The position numbers were made by a program, and so were the translations under genes. Under the pieces are notes generated by a model. The model had not been told where the DNA came from, searched no databases, and saw only the letters and a program-made list of their open reading frames with translations. Shown one piece after another: positions 22,501 through 33,159 of a DNA stretch of 64,000 bases (position 1 is its first letter; every line of letters begins with the position of its first letter). The DNA comes from Arcuatula senhousia. Taxonomy: Eukaryota; Mollusca; Bivalvia; Mytilida; Mytilidae. The stretch is from assembly GCA_963971305.1 (NCBI GenBank), contig OZ020313.1:55996203-56060202 (forward strand). Direction: 5' to 3'.

Positions 22501-25500
22501 ACAATGTTCATTTACACTTCTATTTCACAGAAAAATTACAATACATGATTAATTTAATTTAAATTTTCAAATTTTAGGTACACAAGTGACATCCTAGTTC
22601 AAGGCTATTAATTGGCCTACTTTTTCAGCCATGATTGGTCGGATGGAAATATTTCTATCAGTTTCCATTCTTTTCTATCAGAGAAAAACGCTAACTTTCC
22701 ACTGAGATTCCATAAACTTTCCATCAAGATTCCGTCAACTTTCCATCAAGATTCCGTCAACTTTCCATCAAGATTCCGTCAAGATTCCATCAAGTTTCCA
22801 TCAAGATTCCGTCAACTTTCTATCAATTTCCATTGATTTTTCCATCAAGTTTCCATCAATATTTTCCGCTACTTTTTTCCATCAGTTTCCGTCAAACAAA
22901 ACTTTTGATGGAACAACAGTGCCAATACTCCATCAAGTTCGTTCCATCAACCTGATAACCTAAAGTTCTTGAGATATGGAGGTGCTCATAAAATATTCCA
23001 AAAAGTAAACGCCGCCGCGGTCGCCGTCTCGGTAAAGTAACACCGGTCAATAAGTAGTACTCATGGTTCTTCCCTTACCAAAAACAACTAACATGTACCA
23101 TATGAGAATCTAATATGTTTTCTCATGTTAGTTTCTAACATTATTTTCTTACGAGTTTTTTAACATGCAAATGAGGTTAGAAACCATATTAGAATTTTAA
23201 GCCAGGATGTTAGAAACTAACCTAATTTGCATGTTAAAAATCTCGCGAGGTCATTCTAACATGAGATCTCATATGAGAATTTCCTTAAAAAGAAATTTGG
23301 TATTCAGATATAAAATCTTACGTGAAAAAATTGTCCTCACATGAGGAAATTTCTCACTTCTTTTACTCACGTGAGAAATTTAAAAAAGGAGTAAAATAAG
23401 ATAATAACCAGGAATAAGGGCCTGACTTAATTCTGAATACATACATGTAACATGTTTGTGCTACATGTACATAACTAAACAATTTGGTTACACTAAACAT
23501 GCTAAATGTGTCATTTGTTTAAACTTTATAGACCATCATGCCTAGATTATATTCACATTGAGAATAGAATTAAGATTAATATAAAATGAAGACTTAATAA
23601 TTATAATACTCATTATTACATGTACATGTATGACAATCAAAATATATACAGGTAAAAAAATGAAGCATATACCTTAAATAAATGATATAGATATAACATG
23701 ATATAGTAAATGATGCTATTTTAATTTTCTATACTAGTGTTTCTAAAGTAATTTAATTAAAATGTTTCAATAATAATAAAATTCAATTTTGAATAATGTA
23801 GTATTATGTCCAAAATTCCCATACTAATTGTGCCTCTATTGATTAGTTGCATTTTATTTTTTAAGATGCTTTTAACAGTCATTTACATATAAATTAATCT
23901 CTCAAAACAACATGTATGCATTTAATAAATATAAATTACCTTTATTTGAAAACATAAATCCTTACAAAAAACTTTTAAGTCTTAGATCAAGACACATTAT
24001 TCTTGCACCTTCTTGTAAATTTTCAATTTTCAAAATGTGTAACAAAATGAATTTGATTGGATAAAAACAATTTCCTGTTAAATGCATCATGGGCATAAAA
24101 TATGAAAATTCTAACATAATTCTCATGTTAGAAATTTCATCTTAGAAATATAATGAGTATTCTGCAAAACTTAATTTCCTAAATTTTCTATGCTTTTATT
24201 TCTAACATAAATCTCATATGAGAAATCTGATTTGTGATTTTTCCATATATTTTCTGTTAGAATTGAGAACTCAAAATTTCTATGTCCAAATTTCTAACTT
24301 GAATCTAACATGAGAAAGAAGAACTTTGAAAAAATCTGTTAAAACCTTGATGGTTGGAATTATTTCTAACATACTTGTTGAAAATCTAACATCAGCATCA
24401 TGCAAGGACTGTGTTAGAAATTTCCTTCATATATGAACTACCAATTTCCTCACATAAGCAAACTAATTTGCATAGGAATCTTGTATGAATCTTGTAAGTT
24501 TCTTATGAGATTCATATAAGAACTTGTTAGTGGTTTCTGTACGGGTTGTCTTTCATTTCCCAGGACGTCCCTGACGTCTCATCGTCTGCGCAGGTCTGTG
24601 ACGTAATATCTGGAATCTTTTGCGCAGGTATATTCTTTTCCGGTCGGTCATTGTCGGCGTCCATCTTAGCTCTCGGTGGCCATTTTGCTTCCTATAAGTT
24701 AAGGGGAGGTAATTCTGCAAGATGAAAGGCTAGTTACTAAGTTATTCCTTGACCGATAGTTTTCGGGTTTGTACATGTACCATTATCTTTAGTAAACAAT
24801 GCATCTTTGTTGATTTTCTTTGTGGTCGTCAATAGTTGTTAGGGGCCTAACCATTAGGTGGCCATTTTTTATGCTATCTTTAGCGTGTAAAATGTCATTG
24901 TAAAGCTTGTGAGGTTTAGTTTTTAATATTTTCTTTTGAGTCAAAATAATGGGGGTTAACTCGTGGTTGCTATTGTGTTTTAAGTCTTGTATTTGATAGC
25001 ATTTTACAAGGAATTTGCCGGGCTTTGTCGCGTAGAGGTTTAAATACTGTTTTGATCATTTTTAAATAGATGACATAGGGCGTTAGGGACAAGTTTATTT
25101 GCGTTTGTAAAAAAAAAAAAATGAATAGGTTTCAGTCTTCATCCTTATCTTCTTCTTTTTTCACGTCAGGTCAGAACTGTTTTATATTCCCAATCGGCAA
25201 TTTTTTTCTCTTCTCAGTACCATATTTCCAAGACTCCATACTCGTAATCCTCATCGTCTCTCAGTCGTTTTTGTCGGTTCTTTGATATTTTTATGGAGAA
25301 AATCTCGTGACATTTCCATTTCCCACAAAATGTTATTGGTGTAACGATTTTTCAGAGCTTCTCTATCTAGTTGTAAAATATCCCTGCTTTTGATGTTGCC
25401 TCTTTTTCGTGATGGCCAATTTCTGTGTATTCGTTTACTTTCTTTTCGTGTTTGTCTTTGTATCAGATCATCATTTGTCCAATAAAGTCGCCTAACGTAA

Positions 25501-28500
25501 TGATCAGTTCTCCGGGGGAAGTCTCTTCGTCTTCAGACAAGTCGTCAGTCTTTTCTGATTCTGTATCCGACTCCTTTTCTGATTCCTTATCCGAATCATC
25601 TAAAGAAAGCCATTCCTCAAAGTAAAATCATCAGTTTGAGGACGAACGTCGAAAAGGTAAGATGTATAATTGCAACGAATGCGGATACACAAGCTAAAAG
25701 TTGTTCAATGTACAGAGACACAAAGAACAGAAGCATCAAACGAAAATGGAGGAGCCGGAATGGTTAAAGGAGGATCCGGAATGGCTTGCTTAAGAGGAAT
25801 CTGATACGGAATCAGAAAAGACTCACGACTTATCTGAAGACGAAGAGACTCACCCCGTTCAATCGGTGGGGCGACTATATTGGCCAAGTGATGATCCGAT
25901 ACAAGGACGAAAACGAAAAGAAAGTGAATGAATACACAGAAGGTGGCCACAACGAAAAAAAACGGACAGGGATATCTTACCACTGTTGAGCGGTATGTCA
26001 CATTGTACACATGATTCCATTTTCAATTAAATAAAACTTTGACAATTACAAACAATAACACTCCATTTTCATTTTTAATGGACTATTTGAGGATGGGACC
26101 AATTTACCCAGAAGGGGTTCATGAAACCTTACAAGCCGTTTATCTTGCAGAATTACCCCCCCCCTTAATTTTCCAGAAGCAAGATGACTGACGAGAGCAA
26201 ATATGGTCGCCGAGATCTAAGATGGCCGACCGGAAAACGATATACATGCGCAGAAGATTCATGATTGCCGACCGGATGTGGATATGACGTCATAGACCTT
26301 TGCAGATGATGGGATGACAGGGACGTCTAGGACGTCCCGAGAAATGATACACGAGAACTACAAGTACTACTACTAGCATATTAACTTTTTGTACATGTTA
26401 AAACTAGCGTAAGAAATGATTAACCTGGACAAATATTTAATGAACAGACTTCATAATCAGTGTTGTTCCCAATACAGTCTGCTCCACCACTAGAGGGTAA
26501 TGGATTATCACATAACCTAAATCTTGACCTTGTTCCATCACCAAATGTAGTACATTCATTCCATTCTAACCAGGCACCCCAGTTACCGTTGGCTAAAAAA
26601 AGTATATCAGGTCCAATATATTGCCATGCTTAGGAGTCCAGGAAAGAAATGGGAACGCTGTGCAAAAATCTATATAAATAAGATATCGCGTGATCACTAT
26701 AGAGCAATATGACATCCATATCGAGGCCTCGCATGCTCATATTGCGTCATTATCTCCACCCTTCAAAATTACATATTCTTATTATCAGATTATAATTCAA
26801 CAAAGCCCTATGACAAACGTGATGCCTTCATCTTTCCGATTGTCAACTTTCCCTTCTCCACCCGCTCCTGCTTATGGAGTCATCGTATCACAGTTGATTT
26901 GTTACACCGAAGCTTGTGAGAATTACATCGATTTCCTTGGCAGACACGGAAATTGCTGACACAGGGTTATGTTGCTTTAAGGTTACATCTCTTCACTCAA
27001 GGAATTTTACGGTAGACACCGTGCACTCGTAGACAAAGATGGGATTTCTATCTCTCAAATGAGTTCAGATTTTGGTTTGTAGAAATTTATTTTGACACCG
27101 GTTTCTTCGTGACCGACTTTTGAAGCAAGGCTATAAGAAAATACGTCTCATACGATCACTAAAAAAATTCTTTCTTCGTTATCAGCCACTAGTAGAAAAG
27201 TTCAAAATTGAGTTAAAAGATATGATAGTTAATTGTTTTAATTAGTGTTTGACTGCAGTGCTGTACTGAGATGATCACCTCAATATCCCTATTGTGTCTC
27301 ACAACTATGTTGTGTTATATGGTCATTACCGGATCCTAAGATCGCAATGGAAGAGGGAGGTTTGGCGCCATAAAACCTGGTTTAACCCACCATTTCGTTT
27401 GAAATGCCTGTACCAAGTCAGAACCATTGCGATCCACCAGTTCTCCGGTATGACTGATTCGTTTTTGTCATTTTCTCTGGACTATGAGATTGATCATGCA
27501 AGTTCGGTAGTTTTGTTATTACCTTTATTGTTAACAAGCAACACATCGGGTATGCTATAGCAGGCAGGAACCGCTTACTCTTCCAGAGCACATGAGTTCA
27601 CTCTTGTTACGACTTGAGTTCGTGTTGTTGATTTCCGTTCGGTTGATTGTGCGTTTTGCGTTTCTTCGTGCTGTTCTTGCTCGTGTTTACCGGTGTTGTT
27701 GCCCTTTTGGACTTTTGACACTCGAATGCACCATTAGCACCTCTTTGCTTCTTACAATTAGTTTCAAGTGTGCTTTTTTGTTTGTTGTTTTGGTTTGTTT
27801 ACAAGTATTGCTGGTGATTTTTTTCTACCAGTTTTGTTTCGAATAATGATGTTTGACACGTTAAATAATTCAAACTATTTACTTTCGTTGCAGTATAAGC
27901 CTGTCCATTCTCGATAACATCCATTTTCACACGATCCGTCCAAATCATTACAGGTACTGTTGAAACATGTGGTCATGCTACATCCCCAGATACAGATTCC
28001 GTTAGACAGGAAACAATGACGGTCAAGACAGTTTTTAGGACATTCAATCGAGCAATCTGGTCCGAAAAATCCCAACGGGCACCCTGTTATATAAATGAAA
28101 TTAAAGAAGTTTGAATGCACTTTGTAATATATTTTTTTTTTAAGTAAAACACCTTTATCTGTTTAATTCACAGATGGTAATAGATCCATTTCATATGAAC
28201 GACGAAACAAATAGACAAGCAATGGCACACAATTCGTACCTGTTGGGATGCTAAGTGTGTGCTTAAGCAAGTCCACCAAAAAGTATTTTACAGTTGTGCT
28301 GTTCTATTTTTCAATACTCATATATGCATACATGTAGATGGCAAAATGAGTCTTAGCTTAACCTTCGTCATTGTAACCCCTGAGACCTAGTTAGCTATGC
28401 TTTGTTAGAGCATGTTGTATCAGCTACATGGAGCCTGTTATGCACCAACTGCAGATCTCTTCCTATTTTGATTTTGCTGATCAATATAGTGAGATAAGCT

Positions 28501-31500
28501 TTAATAACGAGCCATACGGTTATTTTTCGATATCAGTCACTTGTTGCAAGATTATGAGGTTAAAAATAATTCGTGATAGTTTAATTATATTTGTGGTTGA
28601 TTATTGAACTGCGATGATCACATCACTATCCGTATTAATTGTCTTACAAGAGAAAAATAAAAAAAACATCACAAGTAGCGCTTACCATCAACAATATTAA
28701 ATTATAACAGAGTTCTTGGCATTAAATTTTTCAACGCGGATCCCGCGTGACCCACGATTTTTTCTCCTAATATTGGATGATTTGTCATTTTAAAAAAGTT
28801 TAAAAAAGGAAATTATTTTCATAAGATATTTGGCCTAGCTTACCAAAAACTTGCACCTCACATAATTCAAGGTATGCCCATGGGTCATAACTAGAAGGAT
28901 AGGTTACACCGGACTTTCTCTCATTGTAGATAATCACGTGTCTCCCTAACATGTCACATGTCACATTCTGTAAAATGTCTGGTAGTGTAGACCCAGTATG
29001 TTTGTAACACAGATAGCCATCCTCTGGTGGACCTGTTGCTGACGCTGATATCGTTGAGTTTGTGACGTACAGTGAGTATCCTGCTAACCGATGGCTATCT
29101 AGAGGAGCATATATAAAATACGTCAGATTAATTCAGGTCACATACAAACGAGTGTAGAAGGATAAGTGTACCAATAAGTTATTGTTGTTTAACTGAAGTA
29201 TATATAAGCATAGACCTGTATATAAATAGATTTGCAATTGGTGAAATCTCACAATATCTCATGCAAAGAAACGAGATTTTGTACAAAATAAACAATTTGA
29301 AATGTACAACTTGACACTGTAATATCTCATAAACCATTAAAGATTTTTACATGATTCTTTTTTACAGCCATTCTTAAATGTTTTGAGATTTTATATGTGT
29401 TAAAATAAATTTTATAACCTTAAGCACTTTAGAGGGGTATCAAAAGAGCCCATACTACCCAAGTTTTCACAAAAATACAATATTTTTCAAAAATTTTGTA
29501 AAGTTTCCACTTTAAATTGTCACAAAAAGTTTATTCCTAAACCAAATTAAATAAAATTTTCACACAGATGTTCCTTAATCTTTTCTCTGTTTAATGCAAT
29601 TTATTCTGGTTAATTCCATGGAAAGGCATAAAAGAAGTTAGAAAAATAAACAAACTCTCATTTATAAACCAGTGATATTTTCACACATATACTGGACAAT
29701 TAACAAGTTGCAAATCTATTTAATATACAGGTCTATGATATAAGTAAGTTTTAAATTGAAAGCGGAACAATACTGTGATTTGTTCACACATTTGTTGAAA
29801 ATATTATTGTTAACATTATATAAGAGTGTCCGTTCAATTTGTTCCTTTATTCGTTCAGTTACATATGCTCTTAGCTTGGATGCCTGTTTCATTAATGATG
29901 TTGGTTGTATATTCATCAATTGATCCAAAGTGGAGAATATGAGTAGAATAAATATTTCCTCTGATTATTGATGTGTTATATAATACTTAGAAATCCCAGC
30001 GTAGTGATTTCAAACTTATATTTTTTTCTCAACCTTAAGGTGTTAATTTTCATAACAACTGCGTGTATGTATCAAATAAAATATCTCTGTAAGATGTTCA
30101 TTTAAAAGTTATTGAATTTAAAAAGATGTACCGGTAAATGCATTAAATTGGGAGTATTGTTGGACTTCCCCCCTTGTGGAAATCTCCTCTGTTTAATGCT
30201 CTATTAAAGGTCGCTCTTCATCAAGGCAACAGTTTTTATTACTGTTAAGATTTAAAAAGAGTTATGAAAACTTTATGCAAACTTGAAATAGATTAAGGAA
30301 TCTAGGGATCGATAAGGTAAACTAGCTATAGCATTTAGGATCTGTTATGTTTTCTTGGTTAAAGAGGGAGCTTGATTTGGTGGTCAGTACCATTTTCTGT
30401 TATATAAAACTTACATCCAGGTCTATAGTTAATCATTACATGAGATATGTACATCAGATCCACAAAGGATAACATCCACCAAACCACGGTCCGTTGGTTA
30501 CCAGTAATGGAACATGTTTCATTATTGGAGTCTATAGCTCGATTGGCAGGATAGAAACCACCTTGTGTGTATGTAGAGCTCTGTGCTGCCGTTACGTTCT
30601 TCTTAGACAGGTTCTCTGTGGATATATGAAATTAAGGAATCAATTATATCGATGTTGATATATACATAAAAATATGTACGTAATCGGCAGTTGGTGATTA
30701 ACGCCTTTTTCGACGAACGTAGGCCATGTAGGGTGGTCAGTTTTAATGGTGTTTGAAAACGGAGTACCCGGAGGAAATCACCGACCTTGAGCAGGTCATT
30801 CACAAACCTAATCAGATACAGTTGGGAATTCCTTTTTTTGTATAAATTACAAACGAACACCAGCTGAGAGATGATTGGCTAATGATCAATAGTGTGGTAT
30901 TTAATCCAGCGCCTTAGACCACTCCGCCGCCCACAGGCCCCCACACGTATTGCGTAGAATTTAGATAAATATCAAAATAAGAAACCCCAAAAGTAGGGTA
31001 CAATCTCGCTTTCATGCGATAAGCATTTATATAATTTTGCCCTAGTTTTATTTAATATTACATCTGGTTGGCACTTTGAGACCTATGGCATTAATATCTG
31101 AGTAAATACAATTTCATTAAAATTATACACTGCATACATGTATTTAGAGGGTAGATTTTAAAATAACGAAAATAAAATAGGGGCTAATGGGCAGAATAAT
31201 ACAAATGTAATCGATGGAAACATTCTGAGGATCTTAAAAATCAGACAAAAGCTCTAAAATATGAATCGATTCTCTTAACAAAATCTTAATCTTAGACATG
31301 TTAGATCGATTCTCGTCGACACACATTGTGTATTAATAATAATATAAGCTTTGAGTTGCAATTTTTGAGGAATATAATATAATAATATGATAATGAACAA
31401 TCCTTAAAAAAGCAACGCCACTTTATATTTCAAAAGAACCGCACTACTCAACCCACTATTTATTGTAGTAAATATTTGTTATGTTATGGGATTTTTCGGT

Positions 31501-31647
31501 CTTGATGTTTCTAGTTTAGAATTGTCTTTTTTTCTATTTTATGACTTTATAGTCTTTAACGTATTTTCCTTTACTCTAACAAATACCTTGTAACTGTGTT
31601 TCCTTTATAAATACTAAAATAAATATAAGAGTCACTACTTTGTTCAT
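16429..31647 (-). CDS. Multi-exon receptor: signal peptide, FTP lectin, EGF, TSP1, transmembrane, cytoplasmic tail
   Basis: Seven exons are supported on the minus strand: 31647-31587, 30615-30415, 29098-28844, 28083-27883, 26592-26425, 21118-21013 (or to 20997) and 16514-16429. The first six join in frame with AG/GT borders and phase-1 introns. The protein starts with a signal peptide, then a discoidin/fucolectin (FTP) domain over two exons, a cysteine-rich EGF/MEGF-type module, a thrombospondin type 1 repeat, a short linker and a single membrane helix. The last listed exon (DQAYNSAPNIYVDEDICMEE) is out of phase with the helix exon, so at least one cytoplasmic exon between 16.5 and 21.0 kb is missing, and the 3' end is not found. 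The phase-1 borders fit exon shuffling of extracellular modules. The architecture suggests a cell-surface receptor that binds glycans or matrix, possibly in immunity; function is inferred. Introns hold large foldback elements. Confidence 0.8.
16795..17100 (+). repeat. Dispersed repeat 'ATTGTGGTTTTTCTAAATTGCCG ... CACTTATTCCACATCTC' family
   Basis: The block ccattgtggtttttctaaa ... gcgtacacttattccacatct recurs inverted at 38930-39000 and 52055-52130 and direct at 49250-49345 and 51150-51265. It is a family of related copies, not a gene. Confidence 0.8.
17310..20450. mobile_element. 3.1-kb foldback element in a receptor intron
   Basis: The left arm (about 17310-17820) and right arm (about 19915-20440) are imperfect inverted repeats: aatccctacaaagtgcgaca is at 17330 and its complement at 20415, with matching blocks such as gtttttgcgtga and the acggttttt phrases. 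The middle carries two diverged copies of a block beginning ggggccacaaaccccaaata (about 18314 and 18762). No transposase is visible. The 122-residue frame at 17215-17583 lies across the arm and looks accidental. Confidence 0.8.
18280..18860 (+). repeat. Two diverged copies of a 'ggggccacaaaccccaaata' block
   Basis: Blocks near 18290-18430 and 18740-18860 share ggggccacaaaccccaaata, ccttaag and catcatat-aaa-ctt-aca phrases in the same order. They lie in the interior of the foldback element. Confidence 0.6.
21013..21118 (-). CDS. Receptor exon 6: transmembrane helix
   Basis: After acceptor TTTAATTTGTAG the frame reads EKHHSPVVPVVVGSVLGILV followed by IALVLIVVILCVCLRR: about 28 hydrophobic residues stopped by CLRR on the cytosolic side. 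Two donors are possible, GTTTGT after 21013 or a stronger GTGAGT after 20997. The choice decides the phase of the tail. Confidence 0.82.
21390..22960. mobile_element. Foldback element with GATGGAAA word-array ends
   Basis: The left arm (about 21400-21860) is a dense degenerate array of gatggaaa / gatagaaa / gacggaaa. The right arm (about 22640-22955) is the complement, with ttccatcaa / ttccgtcaa. Between them is about 750 bp of unrelated AT-rich DNA. Frames called across the arms are by-products of the array. No transposase or clear target duplication was found. Confidence 0.82.
23073..24544. mobile_element. Foldback element with CTAACATGAGA word-array ends
   Basis: The left end ccttaccaaaaacaactaac pairs with the reverse complement of the right end, ccgtacagaaaccactaac. 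Next to each end are scattered variants of tctaacatgagaa / tctcatatgagaa (23090-23290 and 24105-24540). The interior is AT-rich and non-coding. Confidence 0.78.
24554..26346. mobile_element. Large palindromic element with about 190-bp inverted ends
   Basis: The left end (catttcccaggacgtccctg at 24554) and the right end (its approximate complement at 26346) remain similar for about 190 bases, including ggaggtaattctgcaag at 24705 and its complement at 26148. An inner inverted segment (about 25430-25625 and 25780-25945) encodes the same acidic peptide on opposite strands. The left arm carries about 600 extra bases. It lies back to back with the preceding foldback element, in the receptor intron. 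Confidence 0.82.
25661..26010 (+). pseudogene. Degenerate C2H2 zinc-finger/acidic ORF inside the palindrome
   Basis: From 25661 the plus strand reads MYNCNECGYTS, a stop, then KLFNVQRHKEQKH: a C2H2 finger (C-x2-C, H-x4-H) broken by one stop. It is followed by EEPEWLKEDPEWLA and, after another stop, an acidic serine/glutamate stretch (ESDTESEKTHDLSEDEETH). The acidic part has an inverted twin at 25480-25625 on the other strand; the finger does not. It may be the remains of the element's own DNA-binding protein. Confidence 0.5.
26425..26592 (-). CDS. Receptor exon 5: thrombospondin type 1 repeat
   Basis: The translation NGNWGAWLEWNECTTFGDGT, then RSRFRLCDNPLPSSGGADC and EVCSLNICPG shows the TSP1 pattern: tryptophan ladder W-x2-W-x2-W, RxRxC, and six cysteines ending in 'C-x-L-x-x-C-P'. 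It is spliced in phase on both sides (acceptor TTTTTTTAG, donor GTTAAT). Confidence 0.9.
26690..27085 (+). pseudogene. Reverse transcriptase fragment, Penelope-like/GxPMGTNCAP-type family
   Basis: Frames on the plus strand give FIFPIVNFPFS (about 26835-26865), PAPAYGVIVSQLICYTEACE (about 26861-26920), NYIDFLGRH and, in another frame, a QGIL-type tail before 27085. These match the part after the YxDD motif in a family of retroelement RTs common in bivalves and cnidarians ('DFIFPIVNFPF', 'PAYGVYVSQLIRYARAC'). It is truncated and frameshifted. It lies in the intron between receptor exons 4 and 5, on the opposite strand. Confidence 0.65.
27170..27850 (+). repeat. Dispersed repeat, copies also at 28500-28690 and 41873-42065
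   Basis: The part at 27170-27300 is repeated at 28520-28650 (ctg-agatgatcac-tca-tatcc). The part at 27565-27750 (ttactcttccagagcacatg, gttacgacttgagttcgt, cttttggacttttga) recurs at 41873-42065. They may be the 3' region of the adjacent retroelement. Confidence 0.7.
27883..28083 (-). CDS. Receptor exon 4: EGF/MEGF-like cysteine-rich module
   Basis: The translation GCPLGFFGPDCSIECPKNC, then CFLSNGICIWGC, CFNSTCNDLDGSCENGC and YREWTGLYCNES has the cysteine spacing of MEGF/scavenger-receptor class F EGF repeats (CxxGxxGxxC and GC...W.G..C). The donor is GTAAAT after GAAA; reading through would meet a stop at once. Confidence 0.88.
28100..28840. other. Receptor intron 3, no gene
   Basis: AT-rich intron DNA. 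Only the short repeat copy at 28500-28690 is recognisable. Confidence 0.5.
28844..29098 (-). CDS. Receptor exon 3: C-terminal half of the FTP lectin domain
   Basis: Acceptor GCTCCTCTAG, donor GTAAGC. The translation includes RLAGYSLYVTNS, CYKHTGSTLPDILQNVTCDM, LGRHVIIYNER and YLELCEVQVFG, the usual end of an FTP/F5-8C domain ('LAEVEVFG'). Phase joins exon 2 (T|AT) exactly. Confidence 0.85.
29110..30410. other. Receptor intron 2, no gene
   Basis: AT-rich sequence with short accidental frames. I see no repeat structure or motif. Confidence 0.5.
30415..30615 (-). CDS. Receptor exon 2: N-terminal half of FTP/F5-8C-like lectin domain
   Basis: Acceptor ATATATCCACAG, donor GTAAGT. The translation has NVTAAQSSTYTQGGFYPANR, AIDSNNETCS and a WWMLSF...I.HVMINYRPG stretch. 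This matches the start of fucolectin/tachylectin-4/pentraxin (FTP) or F5/8C discoidin folds ('A-QSSTY--G-YPA--A-DG---TC', then 'WW-VDL'). Usual relatives have DG rather than DS after AI. Confidence 0.82.
30620..31580. other. Receptor intron 1, no gene
   Basis: AT-rich intron between the signal-peptide exon and the first lectin exon. Nothing further is recognised. Confidence 0.5.
31587..31647 (-). CDS. Receptor exon 1: start codon and signal peptide
   Basis: The ATG at 31647-31645 opens MNKVVTLIFILVFIKETQLQ, a basic start followed by a hydrophobic core, typical of a secretory signal peptide. The donor follows the last base (G, then GTATTT). One base is left over and joins the next exon in frame. 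Confidence 0.75.
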
Positions 31648-31967
31648 TATCGTTGAATTCTATTTGATCTGAAACAAAACAAAGAATATCTTGTTAAAAG
31701 ATTCAATCAATTTGAGATTGATAAATACCCTTTGCATGAATTGTTTTTATCGTGCATTAAGCATGGGCTTGGTCGTCCACCTTTTTCAACTGTTCAACTT
31801 TTTACAGTAACTGACTCAATTGCTTAGCAAGTCGGTTCAATGAACAGACGATGATACCAGCAGCAATGCAGTGCGGCGAAAAACTGTTTTGTACCAAAAT
31901 TGTATAATTTTTGCAATATTACTCTCACATACATGTGCGCACATATATTTAAACAAATAGCCAATAA

Positions 31968-33152
31968 TTACGAAAGCCCAGAAGGCTCACTCGAGATTCG
32001 AGATTCGGAATTCGAAATTCGAGATCTGAAAATCGAGATTCGAAATTCGAAATTCAATATAATTATAACTAATCAGATAGCGTGTCTTATTATCCTGTAC
32101 CAATCATAATACCGGTAGTTCTTTTAAAACGTAGTTATCGAAATTCGAGGTTCGAAATTCGAAATACGAGATTCGAAATTCGAGATACGAGTGTCGAAAT
32201 TCGGGATTCTAAATTCGAGATACGAGAAACGAGATTCGAAATTCGAGATACGAGATTTGAAATTCGAGATTCGAGACTCAAAACTCGATTGATTGATTCA
32301 TTGTTGGTTGCTAAGTGTCCCGTCGGCGTTCTTTCAGCCATAATCGGGACATCCGATTTCAATATACAAGGTATACTGACAACCAACAAAATAGGTCATT
32401 AGTAAAATTTAGAAATCCCCCAATTCAACAGTGTATTCCAAAATTCTGGTAAACTCAATTATTAATATTTTGTTAAAAGTAATGGGTAATTAAGATATAT
32501 TTACTCGCCATGATTTATTGTTATATTTGGCAAAACACGCATGAGTCTTGGGCGGATTTGTATAAAAGATTTAGATAATTTATGTTACCGTGTATTTTCA
32601 ATTGCCTGACTGTTGATTTTAATGCAGTTTGAATCAGATGCTGCTGTAGCAGATTCAGAAAGGGTTTTGTAGTTGGAAGCCCAAAATTGCTATATCATGC
32701 CAAAGCATCCATATTACGTGTAGCATCTGCTTACTTTAATACTTGCTGTGTGACTAAGTCGTCCAGCTCATGACACCACCACCAGAGAAAGCTACTCAAG
32801 CTACAGTTGAACAAGAGACAAAAACCTTTTCCCACTACTTGGAGGTTCTTCGGGAGACGCTGATTGGCAAGTCATTTCAATATATCATCTTAGGGTTTCA
32901 TTAATTACATAAAGCACACTTAGTTACCCATCCATTAGAGTAGCTGTGTAGTTAAATAAAACTTGCGAAAAAAAAAGACCTTCAATTTTGCTTGAAATCC
33001 GCAAAATTTGGCTCCCGGAAAAAAAACCTCATTTGGTATTTTGAATTTCGAGTTCCGAATCTCGAACCTCGAATTTCGAATCTCGAATCTCGTATTTCGA
33101 ATCTCGCACTTCGAATCTCGAATCTCGTATGAGCCTTCTGGGCTTTCGTAAA
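31968..33152. mobile_element. MITE-like element with GATTCGAAATTCGA word-array ends
   Basis: The termini are inverted: ttacgaaagcccagaaggct at 31968 and its complement ending at 33152. Next to them are degenerate arrays of gaaattcgagattc (31990-32060 and 32135-32285) and the complement (33040-33130). The flanks ATAA (before) and ATAA (after) may be a 4-bp target duplication. The interior (32290-33030) is non-coding. Frames called in the arrays are by-products (for example repeated 'RFEIRD'). Confidence 0.85.
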
Positions 33153-33159
33153 TAATAAA

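Noticed and set aside
32082..32402. ORF with repeated 'RFEIRD'
   Set aside because: By-product of the GAAATTCGAGATTC array; the opposite strand is also open for the same reason.
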